A stretch of 64,000 bases of DNA, taken from the NCBI GenBank assembly GCA_043585095.1, contig CP121321.1:2790001-2854000 (forward strand). The letters run 5' to 3'. The DNA is from JANQIO01 sp043585095 (GTDB lineage: Bacteria > Pseudomonadota > Gammaproteobacteria > Pseudomonadales > Halieaceae). Both the position numbers and the translations under genes were made by a program. Numbering within the stretch: position 1 is the stretch's first letter; each line of letters starts with the position of its first letter. Below the pieces are notes generated by a model. The model was given only the letters and a program-made list of their open reading frames with translations. It ran no database searches and was not told where the DNA came from. This document shows positions 1 to 8,853 of this stretch, in pieces.

Positions 1-507
1 GAGCACGGCTGGATAGATCAGCGCACTGCGAAACTCGTCGCGCACGTCGGCGTCATACTGCAGTTGGCTGACCGCCTCGCGCAAGGAAGAGGCCAGCTCG
101 CCGGTTGCTTCACCCGTCGCGACGAGCTGCATCACCACGGAGGGTAGCTCAAGCTTGCCACTGCCGATCGCCGCGGAGAGGCTTTCACCGCTTTGCAGGC
201 GCGTCGCAATATGCGTAAAAAACGTGTTGATCACCGGATGGTATTCGCCCTGGGTCAGTGCTTCCACCGACTCGGCTATGCCAACACCTGACTCCAGTAA
301 GGTGCAGAACTCGTCGAGGGCTTGAATGACGTCATCCTGCTTGAGCCGACGCCGAATACCGGCGACGCGCTCCCGGGCTGAACTGAACTGAAAAGGTGAT
401 ACCCCCTGGGCTTCCAGCAGCCGCTGCGCCTCGCGCTGACTGGAGGCATCAATCAAGCCACTGACCAGTTCGCCGTCACGCGTAAAGGCCTGATAGCTGT
501 ACTTCAT
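1..507 (-). CDS. gspF: Type II secretion inner-membrane protein GspF (partial)
   Basis: Partial gene cut by the left edge; about 169 N-terminal residues are visible. GspF is the polytopic inner-membrane platform of the type II secretion system and contacts the ATPase GspE. The N-terminus starts MKYSYQAFTRDG and continues with the GspF/PilC cytoplasmic domain (ALDEFCTLLESGVGIAESVEAL, then GESLSAAI and LVATGEATGEL). The ATG overlaps the gspE stop as TGATG, so the two are translationally coupled. PilC of type IV pili is the alternative; the N-terminal form looks more like GspF. No other gsp gene is in view, so the T2SS/T4P choice is not certain. Confidence 0.8.
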   Translation of the reverse strand, partial: MKYSYQAFTRDGELVSGLIDASSQREAQRLLEAQGVSPFQFSSARERVAGIRRRLKQDDVIQALDEFCTLLESGVGIAESVEALTQGEYHPVINTFFTHIATRLQSGESLSAAIGSGKLELPSVVMQLVATGEATGELASSLREAVSQLQYDADVRDEFRSALIYPAVL

Positions 508-2351
508 CAGGCGGCCTCGGCTTCAGTGCCGGTAACCCGATAAACCTCTTCCAGTGTGGTGATACCGCGCGCGACTTTTAGCATGCCGTCCTGACGCAAG
601 GTCCTATTCCCCTGGGCAACCGCTACGGCTCGCAGCTCCTGCGCGGGACGCCCCTGTACGACCAGGTCGTGCAGTTCGGGCGAAACGGGTATCAACTCAT
701 AGATGCCCGAACGACCCTTGTAACCCGTACCCTGGCAGCGCGGGCAACCCACGGCACGGCGTGGACTGGGATCGACTTCGCTGCCGCCCGGAATACTCAT
801 GATTTCCTGACGAAGGCTGTCACTCAGCGATTCGGGTTCTGCGCAGTGTGAGCACAAGGTACGCACCAGCCGCTGCGCCTGAACACCCAGCATCGGTGCC
901 GCCACCAGGAAGGGCTCCACACCCATATCGATTAATCGAGAAAACGCCGATATCGCATCGTTGGTGTGCAAAGTAGATAGCACCAGATGCCCGGTCAGCG
1001 CCGACTGAATCGCGATTTCTGCGGTTTCAAGATCTCGAATCTCACCGATCATGATGACGTCAGGGTCTTGCCGCAGAATGGCCTTCAAGGCCCGCGCAAA
1101 GGTATAGCCAATCTCGGCATGGGCCTGAATCTGGGTAATGCCCTGCAGCTTGAACTCGACCGGGTCTTCGACAGTAATGATCTTTTTCTGTCCATCGTTG
1201 CTGGCATCCAGCGCGGAATACAGCGTGGTGGACTTACCTGAACCCGTTGGCCCGGTTACCAACACGATCCCGTGGGCTTCACGCACCCATCGGTTGGTCA
1301 GCGCCAGGTGATCGGGCTCCATACCCAGATGAAGCAAAGACACTTCATCACGCTGTTTGGGCAGCAAGCGCATTACGATGGATTCCCCTTGCACGTCCGG
1401 CGCTGTGGAAACGCGGATATCCATTTCCCTGCCGCTCACCCGCGTCGTCAGCGAACCGTCCTGAGGTAGCCGCCGCTCGGCAATATCCAGGCCGGCGATG
1501 AGCTTGATACGCGAGGCGATGGCGGGAAAACGATCCTGAGGCTGCTGCAGGCGCATATGCAAAACGCCGTCCACCCGGAAACGAACAGCAAAGTTGGTAT
1601 CGCCCGGCTCGACGTGAATATCAGAAGCGCCAGCGTCCAAAGCCTGGGACATCATATTGTTGACGAATTCGATGATCGGCGCTTCTTCCGCCAGCTCTGC
1701 CAGCGCTCGCGCGCTGTCGCCGCCCTGGAACAAATCCTCCACCGCGTGCTCGCGGCGGATATAGTCAGCGTAGCTCTCGACCTGCTGTTGATTGGCCAGG
1801 AAGTAGGTCACCTGCCCGTAGCCATAGAACCGTTCCAGCGTTTCGCGGATGAAGCTATTGAGTGGATCGACGGTCAGGCAGCCCAGCGCGACCGGCCGCT
1901 GCGGTTCATCGCTGCCAGCATCGATGTCCATATCATCAGACGCAGCACCGCTTTCAACACCGGCTTCGACAGCGCCGGCGGGCGCCAGCTCAAGGTCACC
2001 GACACTCTCACTCTCTATGTCACTGTCAATGCCACTGAGCGTCGGGTCATCCAAAGGCCACAGCGCAACCTTATGGTCTATAAACCAGTCCAGCTGGATA
2101 TCGGAGGTTTGCACAAAATCGAAAACAACGGCGTGGTCGGGAAGGTCATTGCCCTGCAAGCGCGTCATGCCTAGCTGCTCAGAGAGCACAGGCAGTAATG
2201 CGTCCTCTGAGATCGCACCCGAACGCACCAACAGCGTGCCGATACGATCATTGGAGTTCGCCTGCAGCTGCAAAGCTTTGCGCAGGTCGGCGTCGTGAAT
2301 CAGCCCCCTTTCCTGCAGTAACTCCCCAATTTTCTTTTTTGCATCAAGCAT
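507..2351 (-). CDS. gspE: Type II secretion ATPase GspE
   Basis: 614-residue hexameric secretion ATPase that powers the pseudopilus. An N-terminal MshEN/T2SSE-N domain spans about 1-100. The P-loop GPTGSGKS is at 367-374, the aspartate box around 396, Walker B VIMIGE at 432-437 and the histidine box GHLVLSTLHTND near 454-465. A zinc-binding cysteine quartet (C500, C503, C536, C539) is typical of GspE/PilB. Odd feature: residues about 104-150 form an acidic, low-complexity, Ser/Asp/Glu/Ala-rich insertion between the N-domain and the core. Followed directly by gspF, which supports a secretion or pilus assembly operon. Confidence 0.88.
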   Translation of the reverse strand: MLDAKKKIGELLQERGLIHDADLRKALQLQANSNDRIGTLLVRSGAISEDALLPVLSEQLGMTRLQGNDLPDHAVVFDFVQTSDIQLDWFIDHKVALWPLDDPTLSGIDSDIESESVGDLELAPAGAVEAGVESGAASDDMDIDAGSDEPQRPVALGCLTVDPLNSFIRETLERFYGYGQVTYFLANQQQVESYADYIRREHAVEDLFQGGDSARALAELAEEAPIIEFVNNMMSQALDAGASDIHVEPGDTNFAVRFRVDGVLHMRLQQPQDRFPAIASRIKLIAGLDIAERRLPQDGSLTTRVSGREMDIRVSTAPDVQGESIVMRLLPKQRDEVSLLHLGMEPDHLALTNRWVREAHGIVLVTGPTGSGKSTTLYSALDASNDGQKKIITVEDPVEFKLQGITQIQAHAEIGYTFARALKAILRQDPDVIMIGEIRDLETAEIAIQSALTGHLVLSTLHTNDAISAFSRLIDMGVEPFLVAAPMLGVQAQRLVRTLCSHCAEPESLSDSLRQEIMSIPGGSEVDPSPRRAVGCPRCQGTGYKGRSGIYELIPVSPELHDLVVQGRPAQELRAVAVAQGNRTLRQDGMLKVARGITTLEEVYRVTGTEAEAA

Positions 2352-2384
2352 TTGCGGAGTATAAAGCCAACGTCGGTCAGCTCC

Positions 2385-2404
2385 AACAGCCAGCAGGGGC
2401 TGTT
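2385..2404. terminator. Weak hairpin downstream of the ipd operon
   Basis: AACAGCC (2385-2391) pairs with GGCTGTT (2398-2404) over a 6-base loop. It lies between the stop of the last ipd gene (2419) and the start of gspE (2351). No T-run follows on the minus strand, so an intrinsic terminator is only a possibility. Confidence 0.3.
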
Positions 2405-2418
2405 ACGCAAACCGCAGA

Positions 2419-3210
2419 TTAAGCCCGCTGGGAAGAGCAGCTCACAATTTCACCCGTCATATAGCCCGAGTAGTCCGAGGCCAGGAACATCATCACGTTC
2501 GCCACTTCCCACACTTCCGCCGCTCGGCCGAAGGCTTCGCGGCTGGCGAGCTCTTCGAGTAGTTCTTCAGGAGTGGTCTTTTTAAGAAACTCGTGAAATG
2601 CGATAGAAGGCGAGACGGCATTGATGCGTACGCCATGATCGGCGGCCTCCAATGCACTGCAGCGCGTGAGCGCCATAACGCCCGCTTTGGCTGCAGCGTA
2701 ATGGCTTTGCTCTTTTTGCGCGCGCCACCCCAATACCGAGGCGTTATTCACAATCACCCCCGCACCACGGGGCTGCATTCGCGTCAGCATGGCGCGTGAC
2801 ATCCGCATGGTGCCGGTCAAAGTGATATCGATAACCCGCTGCCATTCATCATCTGGCATATCGACCAATAAGCGGCTGCCGCCCAGACCCGCGTTATTGA
2901 TCAGAACGTCCACACCGTCTAACGCGTCTTCAGCGGCATCGACCAGGGCTTGCACTTCGCCCTCGTCAGTGACGTTGGCGAGCATGCCGTGGACGTTCTC
3001 CAAACCGGTGCTCTCGCGCAGGTTTTCCACGGCTTTTTCGAGACGACCCGCGTGAATGTCGCTGATGAACACGCCGCGAGCGCCCTCTTCCGCAGCGCGG
3101 GTGGCCGCTGCAAAGCCAATACCTGCCCCTGCCGCGGCGGTGATCAATACGCTCTTACCGGATAGCAGGTTGTGTCCTGCAACGTAGGGTGGCGGTTCTT
3201 TTAACGCCAT
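2419..3210 (-). CDS. ipdF: IpdF-type 5-hydroxy-HIP-CoA short-chain dehydrogenase
   Basis: 263-residue classical SDR, last gene of the steroid C/D-ring operon. It has the cofactor loop TAAAGAGIG (24-32), NNAG (105-108) and the catalytic Ser158, Tyr171, Lys175. The stretch around the active site (NNASVLGWRAQ, SHYAAAKAGVMALTRCSA, RINAVSPSIA) matches mycobacterial IpdF (Rv3559c) as I remember it almost residue for residue. That includes the unusual AAAG loop in place of the usual TGxxxGxG. IpdF oxidises the ring hydroxyl of a HIP-derived CoA ester so the rings can be hydrolysed. ATG with GGAG six bases upstream. High confidence in family; the exact substrate is inferred from the orthologue. Confidence 0.88.
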   Translation of the reverse strand: MALKEPPPYVAGHNLLSGKSVLITAAAGAGIGFAAATRAAEEGARGVFISDIHAGRLEKAVENLRESTGLENVHGMLANVTDEGEVQALVDAAEDALDGVDVLINNAGLGGSRLLVDMPDDEWQRVIDITLTGTMRMSRAMLTRMQPRGAGVIVNNASVLGWRAQKEQSHYAAAKAGVMALTRCSALEAADHGVRINAVSPSIAFHEFLKKTTPEELLEELASREAFGRAAEVWEVANVMMFLASDYSGYMTGEIVSCSSQRA

Positions 3211-3266
3211 GGCGCTCTCCTCAAGTTACGGTGGTGCCAACTGTGTAGTGGCTATTAACGCTGTAC

Positions 3267-4457
3267 TCAGCCGCGCGGCTCGCGCGGCATCCCAAGAGCG
3301 CGTTCAGAAATAATGTTGCGCTGAATTTGGTTAGTGCCGCCATAAATCGTGTCGGCCCGGGTAAACAAAAACATGCTCTGTAAGCGGCTTAGCTCATAAG
3401 GCTCGGTCTCGCAGACTTCCGCCTCAGGGCCCAGCACGTCCATCGCCAGCTTGCCCAGATTGCGATGCCAGCTGGACCAATACAGCTTGTAAATCATGGC
3501 CTCTGGCTGAAGCGCACCGTCGTCGCCGCCACCGGAGAGCGTGCGCATGCTGTTATAGCGCATGATTTTTAAGCCCACGTGGGCGTCGGCGATGCGCTGC
3601 CGCAAAGCGGGATCGCGCGCTGCGCCGTTGCGTTTTGCCACGCGTACAATTTCATCCAGTTCATTCTGAAACAGCATCTGTTGGCCCAGAGTGGATACAC
3701 CCCGCTCAAAGCCCAGCAGACCCATTGCGACTTTCCAGCCATCACCGGGCGCACCGACGATATCGTCAGCACTGCAGCGCGCTTCATCGAAGAACACTTC
3801 GTTAAACTCGCTGGTGCCGGTCATTTGCTCGATTGGCCTAACGTCTATACCCGGCTGATCCATGGTCATCAGGAAAAAGCCCAGACCCTTGTGCCCCACG
3901 CTATCGGGATCCGTGCGCGCCAGCACAAAACAGAACTCCGACTCGTGGGCTAACGACGTCCATACCTTCTGCCCGGTGATCAACCAGTCGCCGGAGGCGT
4001 CGTCCTGGCGGGCCTTGGTTTTCACGTTCGCCAGATCGGATCCGGCGGATGGCTCAGAATAGCCCTGACACCAGAACTCGGTGCCGGCCAAAATGCCGGG
4101 TAGATAGCGCTCGCGCTGAGCCTCTGTACCAAAGGCAATCAGCGTTGGACCCGTGAGCCCTTCGCCAATATGTCCCATGCGTCCAGGACCTCCGGCGCGG
4201 GCGTACTCCTCGTGAAAAACCACCTGCTTTTCAATTGAAGCGCCGCGGCCGCCATGCTCTTCCGGCCAGCCGATACAGGTCCAGCCTCCGGCCGCCATTT
4301 CACGCTCCCAGGCTTTGCGTTCGTCGGCAAACATATGTTCGTCGCCGGGACCGCCGCGGAACCGAATGTCGGCAAACTCGCCACGTAAATGATCCGACAG
4401 CCAATCGGCAATTTCCTCGCGGAACCGCTCGTCTTCGGCACTAAAACTCAGCTTCAT
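3267..4457 (-). CDS. ipdE1: IpdE1-type acyl-CoA dehydrogenase alpha (catalytic) subunit
   Basis: 396-residue acyl-CoA dehydrogenase of the heterotetrameric steroid class. The segments GWPEEHGGRG, LGPTLIAFGT-like, WCQGYSEPSAGSDLA, NGQKVWTSLAH-like, AEFNEVFFD-like and FERGVSTLGQQ match mycobacterial FadE30/IpdE1 closely. The Glu of GFERG (E251) sits where isovaleryl-CoA dehydrogenase has its base; the alternative position of MCAD Glu376 is Gly (IYGGTNQIQR). So this is the catalytic subunit. IpdE1-IpdE2 oxidises 5-OH-HIP-CoA to the enoyl-CoA, the first beta-oxidation step on the propanoate side chain. It overlaps ipdE2 by 4 bases and has a strong GGAGG site, which fits one-to-one subunit production. 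Confidence 0.87.
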   Translation of the reverse strand: MKLSFSAEDERFREEIADWLSDHLRGEFADIRFRGGPGDEHMFADERKAWEREMAAGGWTCIGWPEEHGGRGASIEKQVVFHEEYARAGGPGRMGHIGEGLTGPTLIAFGTEAQRERYLPGILAGTEFWCQGYSEPSAGSDLANVKTKARQDDASGDWLITGQKVWTSLAHESEFCFVLARTDPDSVGHKGLGFFLMTMDQPGIDVRPIEQMTGTSEFNEVFFDEARCSADDIVGAPGDGWKVAMGLLGFERGVSTLGQQMLFQNELDEIVRVAKRNGAARDPALRQRIADAHVGLKIMRYNSMRTLSGGGDDGALQPEAMIYKLYWSSWHRNLGKLAMDVLGPEAEVCETEPYELSRLQSMFLFTRADTIYGGTNQIQRNIISERALGMPREPRG

Positions 4458-5626
4458 GCGACTTCCTCCTGTTCAGCACCGTCCATCATCAGCCCCGCGA
4501 TGCGTTCACGGTGCCATGCACTGTTGCCGAGATAGGCCTCCGCAGCGCGCGCCCGTTTGAAAAACAGCTGAATGTCGTACTCCCAGGTAAATCCGACGCC
4601 GCCATGCAACTGAATCCCGCAGCCGGCGTTAAAGAAAAAGGCCTCCGAGCACCAGGCTTTGGCGACGCTTGCCGCCTCGGCAAGCTCGCCCGCCATTGGG
4701 CCGCCCTGGAGGTATTCTTCCGCCACACACGCTGCGTAGTAAACCGCTGAACGCGCAGCCTCGGACTTCACCATCATGTCCGCAGCCTTATGTTTCACCG
4801 CCTGGTAGCTCGCGATGCGTCGTCCAAACTGTTCGCGCTCGGCAAGATAAGCCACGGTGGAATCGAGCGCTTGTTGTGCACCACCTGCCTGTTCTGCAGC
4901 CAGCGCAATCGTGGCAAGATCCAGCACTGCAACAAGCTTTGCGGACACGTCACTGCCATCACCTAAACGATTCTCGGCCGACACCGAAACAGACTCAAAG
5001 TGGAGTGCCGCCTGCTTGCGTGTCTGGTCCATGGTAGGCAACCATTTGCGCGTCAGACCCGCAGTGTCCCCGGCCACAATAAACAAGCCGACAGTGTCTG
5101 GTGACTCGGCATCTTTGGCCGCAACGACAATCCAATCAGCCGTGTGACCATCAATGACAAACCGCGCATCACCATCAAGCACGAAAGCCTCCGCGTCGCG
5201 ACGGAAGCTCACGTCGATATCCGCCGCAGTGCGGCCACCGGAAGCACCCGAGAAGGCTAACGTTGCGGTCTCACCCTCAATCAACTTCGGCAAATAGGCT
5301 GCCTGCTGCGCCTCACTCCCTGCCACTAACAACGCGTTACCCGCCAAACAGACGCTGGCAAAGAAGGGCGAGCAGAATAGGAAGCGCCCCATCTGCTCGA
5401 GTGTGGCCGCCAGCTCTACCTGGCCCAGGCCCATGCCGCCCTGCTCTTCAGGTATGGTAATGGCCTGCCAATACATCTCGCTGCAAACGCGCTGCCAAAG
5501 CGAGGCATCAAAACCCGCTGTCGTCGCCATCGCCTGGCGCACGGCTTCACTGCTGGATTCAGAGGTCAGAAACGCCTCCGCGGTGTCGCGGATCATTTGC
5601 TGCTCTTCGGTAAAACGAAACTCCAT
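4454..5626 (-). CDS. ipdE2: IpdE2-type acyl-CoA dehydrogenase beta subunit
   Basis: 390-residue partner of the adjacent IpdE1. It keeps the FAD-contact motif of these beta subunits (REQFGRRIASYQAVKHKAAD) and the C-terminal QLHGGVGFTWEYDIQLFFKR. It lacks a catalytic Glu at both possible places: LDLATIALAAEQ replaces FERG, and YLGN replaces the MCAD YEGT. In mycobacteria the equivalent gene (formerly fadE33) is in a separate operon; in proteobacteria the pair is adjacent, as here. The pair should form an alpha2beta2 flavoenzyme in the cytoplasm. ATG start; the ribosome site is weak, so translation may depend on the upstream SDR gene, which ends 21 bases before. Confidence 0.83.
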   Translation of the reverse strand: MEFRFTEEQQMIRDTAEAFLTSESSSEAVRQAMATTAGFDASLWQRVCSEMYWQAITIPEEQGGMGLGQVELAATLEQMGRFLFCSPFFASVCLAGNALLVAGSEAQQAAYLPKLIEGETATLAFSGASGGRTAADIDVSFRRDAEAFVLDGDARFVIDGHTADWIVVAAKDAESPDTVGLFIVAGDTAGLTRKWLPTMDQTRKQAALHFESVSVSAENRLGDGSDVSAKLVAVLDLATIALAAEQAGGAQQALDSTVAYLAEREQFGRRIASYQAVKHKAADMMVKSEAARSAVYYAACVAEEYLQGGPMAGELAEAASVAKAWCSEAFFFNAGCGIQLHGGVGFTWEYDIQLFFKRARAAEAYLGNSAWHRERIAGLMMDGAEQEEVA

Positions 5627-5647
5627 AATGTTTCTCGCTAACGTCCG

Positions 5648-6535
5648 CTACGTTCCATACACTTTTTGAGCCGGCACTTCCTGTGCCAGTAGTTGAGTGA
5701 CGGCATCGCCGACCTCTGCGGGCTCCCATCGTGCGCCTTTGTCCACGCCCTCGGTGCTGCGCCAGCCGTCAGCGATGGAAATTTTGCCGCCTTCAGATTC
5801 AAACACGCGCCCGGTAATGGACGCCGCCTCCGTGGATGCCAACCAGGCAATCAGGGACGACACATTCTCCGGCGCAAAGTAATCGAAACTGCCGTCGTCG
5901 GGTGCTGCCATGCGCTCTGCCATGGCTTCGACTGCAGTGGTCATGCTGGTGCGAGCTGCTGGCGCAACCGCATTAGCGGTTATGCCATAACGGGCCAGCT
6001 CAGCGGCCTGATTCAGCGTTAACGCCGCAATACCCGCTTTGGCGGCGGCGTAGTTCGACTGACCAATGGATCCCTGCAGCCCGGCTCCAGAGGTGGTGTT
6101 AATAATACGCGCGTCCACCGCCTCGCCCGCCTTCGACTGGCCGCGCCAGTAGTGCACGGCATGAGAGCTAATGCAGAAATGGCCCTTCAAGTGCACCGCC
6201 ATAATGGCGTCCCATTCAGCTTCGGTCATGGACGCAAACATGCGGTCTCGATTGATACCGGCATTGTTAACAACCACATCCAGTCCGCCAAACGTTTCCA
6301 CCGCCTGCTTCACCGCATTGAGACTGTCATCGTAGTTGGTGATGTCAGACTGGTTAACCACGGCTTTACCACCGCTAGCAGTGATCTCATCAACCACAGC
6401 TTGCGCAGCTTCGGTGTTGATATCGTTGACCACCACGGCGCAACCTTCAGCTGCCATGACGCGCGCATGCGCTGCGCCCAGGCCGCCACCGGCACCAGTA
6501 ACAATTGCTACACGGCCTTCTAATATTTCACTCAT
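5648..6535 (-). CDS. 3-hydroxyacyl-CoA dehydrogenase-type SDR (Rv3548c-like)
   Basis: 295-residue SDR of the peroxisomal multifunctional enzyme (HSD17B4) type. It has TGAGGGLG (13-20), NNAG (90-93), Ser149, Tyr162 and Lys166. Features shared with the KstR2-regulon protein Rv3548c as remembered: INTTSGAGLQGSIGQSNYAAAKAG, ANAVAPAARTSMT, GRVFESEGGKISIADGW and a C-terminus ending VYGT. Likely role: NAD-dependent oxidation of a 3-hydroxyacyl-CoA formed during removal of the HIP side chain, before thiolysis by the neighbouring FadA6. The exact substrate has not been read from sequence. ATG with AGGA six bases upstream. Confidence 0.8.
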   Translation of the reverse strand: MSEILEGRVAIVTGAGGGLGAAHARVMAAEGCAVVVNDINTEAAQAVVDEITASGGKAVVNQSDITNYDDSLNAVKQAVETFGGLDVVVNNAGINRDRMFASMTEAEWDAIMAVHLKGHFCISSHAVHYWRGQSKAGEAVDARIINTTSGAGLQGSIGQSNYAAAKAGIAALTLNQAAELARYGITANAVAPAARTSMTTAVEAMAERMAAPDDGSFDYFAPENVSSLIAWLASTEAASITGRVFESEGGKISIADGWRSTEGVDKGARWEPAEVGDAVTQLLAQEVPAQKVYGT

Positions 6536-6608
6536 CTACGTTCCTCTTTTAAACAGTTCTCAACCCTGTACTTCTTGCGACGCCACCGCGCCGCCTGCAC
6601 CAAGCGAA

Positions 6609-7757
6609 TCAGAGTCTTTCGATAATTGTGACGTTGGCCTGTCCACCACCTTCGCACATGGTTTGCAGACCGTAGCGACCGCCCGTGCGTTCCAGTTCGT
6701 GCAGCAGGGTTGTCATCAGTTTGGTGCCGGTAGCACCCAGCGGATGACCCAGTGCGATCGCACCGCCATTGACGTTGGTTTTTTCGTGGGGGTAGCCGGT
6801 CTCTGCTAGCCAAGCCATCGGCACTGAGGCAAAGGCTTCGTTGATTTCCACCAGATCGATGTCATCCAGCGACATACCCGCTTTTTTCATAGCGTGTTCG
6901 GTTGCCGGGATGGGCGCGGTCAGCATCCAGATCGGGTCGTCGGCGCGCACGCTGATGTGATGAATACGGGCGCGCGGCGTAAGGTTATAGCGCTTCAACG
7001 CCGCTTCTGATACTACCAACACTGCTGAGGCGCCATCGCAGGTTTGACTGGAGACTGCTGCGGTGATGGTGCCGCCCTCGGCGAGCACGTCCAACCCAGC
7101 CATTTTTTCCAGCGAGGTTTGGCGCGGCGTTTCATCCATTGCCACACCCTCCATGGGCAGCACCTCGCGATCGAAGCGACCTTCATCAATCGCTTTTAAA
7201 GCGCGCGTGTGTGACTCCAGCGAAAATACTTCCATCGCCTCGCGGCTCAATTTCCACTTGTCGGCGATCATCTGCGCTGAATTGAACTGTGAAACCGGGG
7301 TGTCGCCGTAGCGAGCCGTCCAACCCTGCGAACCTGAGAAAGGATCTTTAAACCCCAGCGGCTCGGCCGCGAGCATCGCCGATGAAATCGGAATAGAGCT
7401 CATCGTCTGCACCCCGCCGGCCAGCACCACATCGTTAGTGCCAGACATGATCGCCTGTGCCGCGAAGTGCACAGCCTGTTGCGACGAACCGCACTGGCGA
7501 TCAATTGTCGTGCCCGGCACTTCCTGCGCCATGCCGGCCGCCAGCCAGCAGGTGCGCGCGATATCGCCCGCAAGCGGCCCAATCGTATCGACGCAGCCAA
7601 ACATAACGTCGTCGTAATCGATATCCGGAATGCCATTACGCTCCACAATCCCCTTGATAACGTGTGCGCCGAGATCCGCCGCGTGCACGTGGGCCAGACC
7701 GCCACGACGCCGACCAGTAGGAGTGCGTGCTGCATCAACAATATAAGCTTCAGCCAT
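6609..7757 (-). CDS. fadA6: FadA6-type steroid thiolase
   Basis: 382-residue degradative thiolase (acetyl-CoA acyltransferase). The nucleophile Cys89 lies in DRQCGSSQQAVHFA. The NEAFA loop, His338 in GGAIALGHPLGATG and the acid/base Cys368 in MCEGGGQAN are all present, so it should be active. Position inside the ipd operon identifies it with FadA6, which in actinobacteria carries out thiolysis after C/D-ring opening; it may also serve the first side-chain cycle. It is transcribed with the SDR downstream (73-base gap) and the acyl-CoA dehydrogenases upstream. The family is secure; the FadA6 name is from context and similarity. Confidence 0.84.
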   Translation of the reverse strand: MAEAYIVDAARTPTGRRRGGLAHVHAADLGAHVIKGIVERNGIPDIDYDDVMFGCVDTIGPLAGDIARTCWLAAGMAQEVPGTTIDRQCGSSQQAVHFAAQAIMSGTNDVVLAGGVQTMSSIPISSAMLAAEPLGFKDPFSGSQGWTARYGDTPVSQFNSAQMIADKWKLSREAMEVFSLESHTRALKAIDEGRFDREVLPMEGVAMDETPRQTSLEKMAGLDVLAEGGTITAAVSSQTCDGASAVLVVSEAALKRYNLTPRARIHHISVRADDPIWMLTAPIPATEHAMKKAGMSLDDIDLVEINEAFASVPMAWLAETGYPHEKTNVNGGAIALGHPLGATGTKLMTTLLHELERTGGRYGLQTMCEGGGQANVTIIERL

Positions 7758-7818
7758 ACAAGTGTTCTCTCTCAGTTGTTCGTTTTGTTTGCGGACGCGC
7801 TGTATTCGTCAACACGCG

Positions 7819-8853
7819 CTAAAAGCTGACGCCGGCGCCAAGCGTTACGTCACTGTCAAACAGCGCATCGCTCACCCGCTGCTTGTGGAAACCTGTATCG
7901 CCCCACACACCGGCCAGCGCCCAGGCGCGTTTCATATAAATATGCAAATCAACTTCCCAGGTATAGCCCATGGCCCCGTGGCACTGAATGCTATTTTGCG
8001 CCGCCAGCGCGGCCGCTTCGCAGGCCGCCAGCTTGGCGTGACTCACGCGCAAACCCGCTTGAGCCTGCCCTGCCTGAAGCGCGGACGCCGCCCGATACAC
8101 CGGCGCTTTCGCATACTCCAATTTGACCGCGACATTCGCCATGTGATGCTTCACTGCCTGAAACGACCCCACCGGCTTACCGAACTGCTGGCGATCGGCG
8201 GTGTAGGCAACGGTCATATCCACCATGCGCTGGGCAAGACCCAGGCACTCAGCTGCACAAGCCACGGCACCCAGATTCAAGGCACGCTCTGCTGCACCGA
8301 CCAAACGCACCCCGTCTGCGGGAACGCTCTGCGGATCGATGTGAAACAGCTTGCGAGAAGGATCCATGGAGGCGTTGTGTTCCAGCGCCATGTCGCCCCG
8401 TTCTACTACCACCATGTCACTGCCCTGCTGCAGGATAAGCAGATCGGCCTGATCCGCGTCTTCCAGCAGCTCGCCTTCAAGACCCACAGCGACCCGCATC
8501 TGGCCGCCTGCGATGCCCTCGAGCCAGCCCGACAGTGTTTCGCTGGGGGATTCGGCGAGCGCCTGCGATAACAGCGGCACCGCAACCATCGCTACGCGAG
8601 TGAGCGGCTCGGGCAAGGCAACGTAGCCGCATTCCTCTGCCAGCAGAACAAAATCCAGCAAATCCATTCCGAGCCCGCCTTGTGCTTCGGGCACGGTCAC
8701 GGCTGTAAGACCCAGTTCGGCAAGCTGAGGCCAAACGGTGTCTGCGCCGCCTTCCCAGCCTTTACGGATATGCTCCGGCGTAATCTCGTTGCGCAGATAC
8801 TCGCGCACAGAGTCGCGAAACAGCGTTTGGTCATCGGTAAAATTAAAGTTCAT
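7819..8853 (-). CDS. fadE32: FadE32-like acyl-CoA dehydrogenase beta subunit
   Basis: 344 residues, short for an acyl-CoA dehydrogenase and typical of the non-catalytic beta subunits of steroid enzymes. It contains RQQFGKPVGSFQAVKHHMANVAV and CHGAMGYTWEVDLHIYMKR. The base positions are lost: LGAVACAAECLG where FERG would be, VWGD where MCAD has YEGT. It is coupled to the upstream catalytic partner by TAATG stop/start overlap. With FadE31 it should make the second alpha2beta2 dehydrogenase of the pathway, probably acting on an opened-ring acyl-CoA late in the route. That step assignment is inference. Confidence 0.8.
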   Translation of the reverse strand: MNFNFTDDQTLFRDSVREYLRNEITPEHIRKGWEGGADTVWPQLAELGLTAVTVPEAQGGLGMDLLDFVLLAEECGYVALPEPLTRVAMVAVPLLSQALAESPSETLSGWLEGIAGGQMRVAVGLEGELLEDADQADLLILQQGSDMVVVERGDMALEHNASMDPSRKLFHIDPQSVPADGVRLVGAAERALNLGAVACAAECLGLAQRMVDMTVAYTADRQQFGKPVGSFQAVKHHMANVAVKLEYAKAPVYRAASALQAGQAQAGLRVSHAKLAACEAAALAAQNSIQCHGAMGYTWEVDLHIYMKRAWALAGVWGDTGFHKQRVSDALFDSDVTLGAGVSF

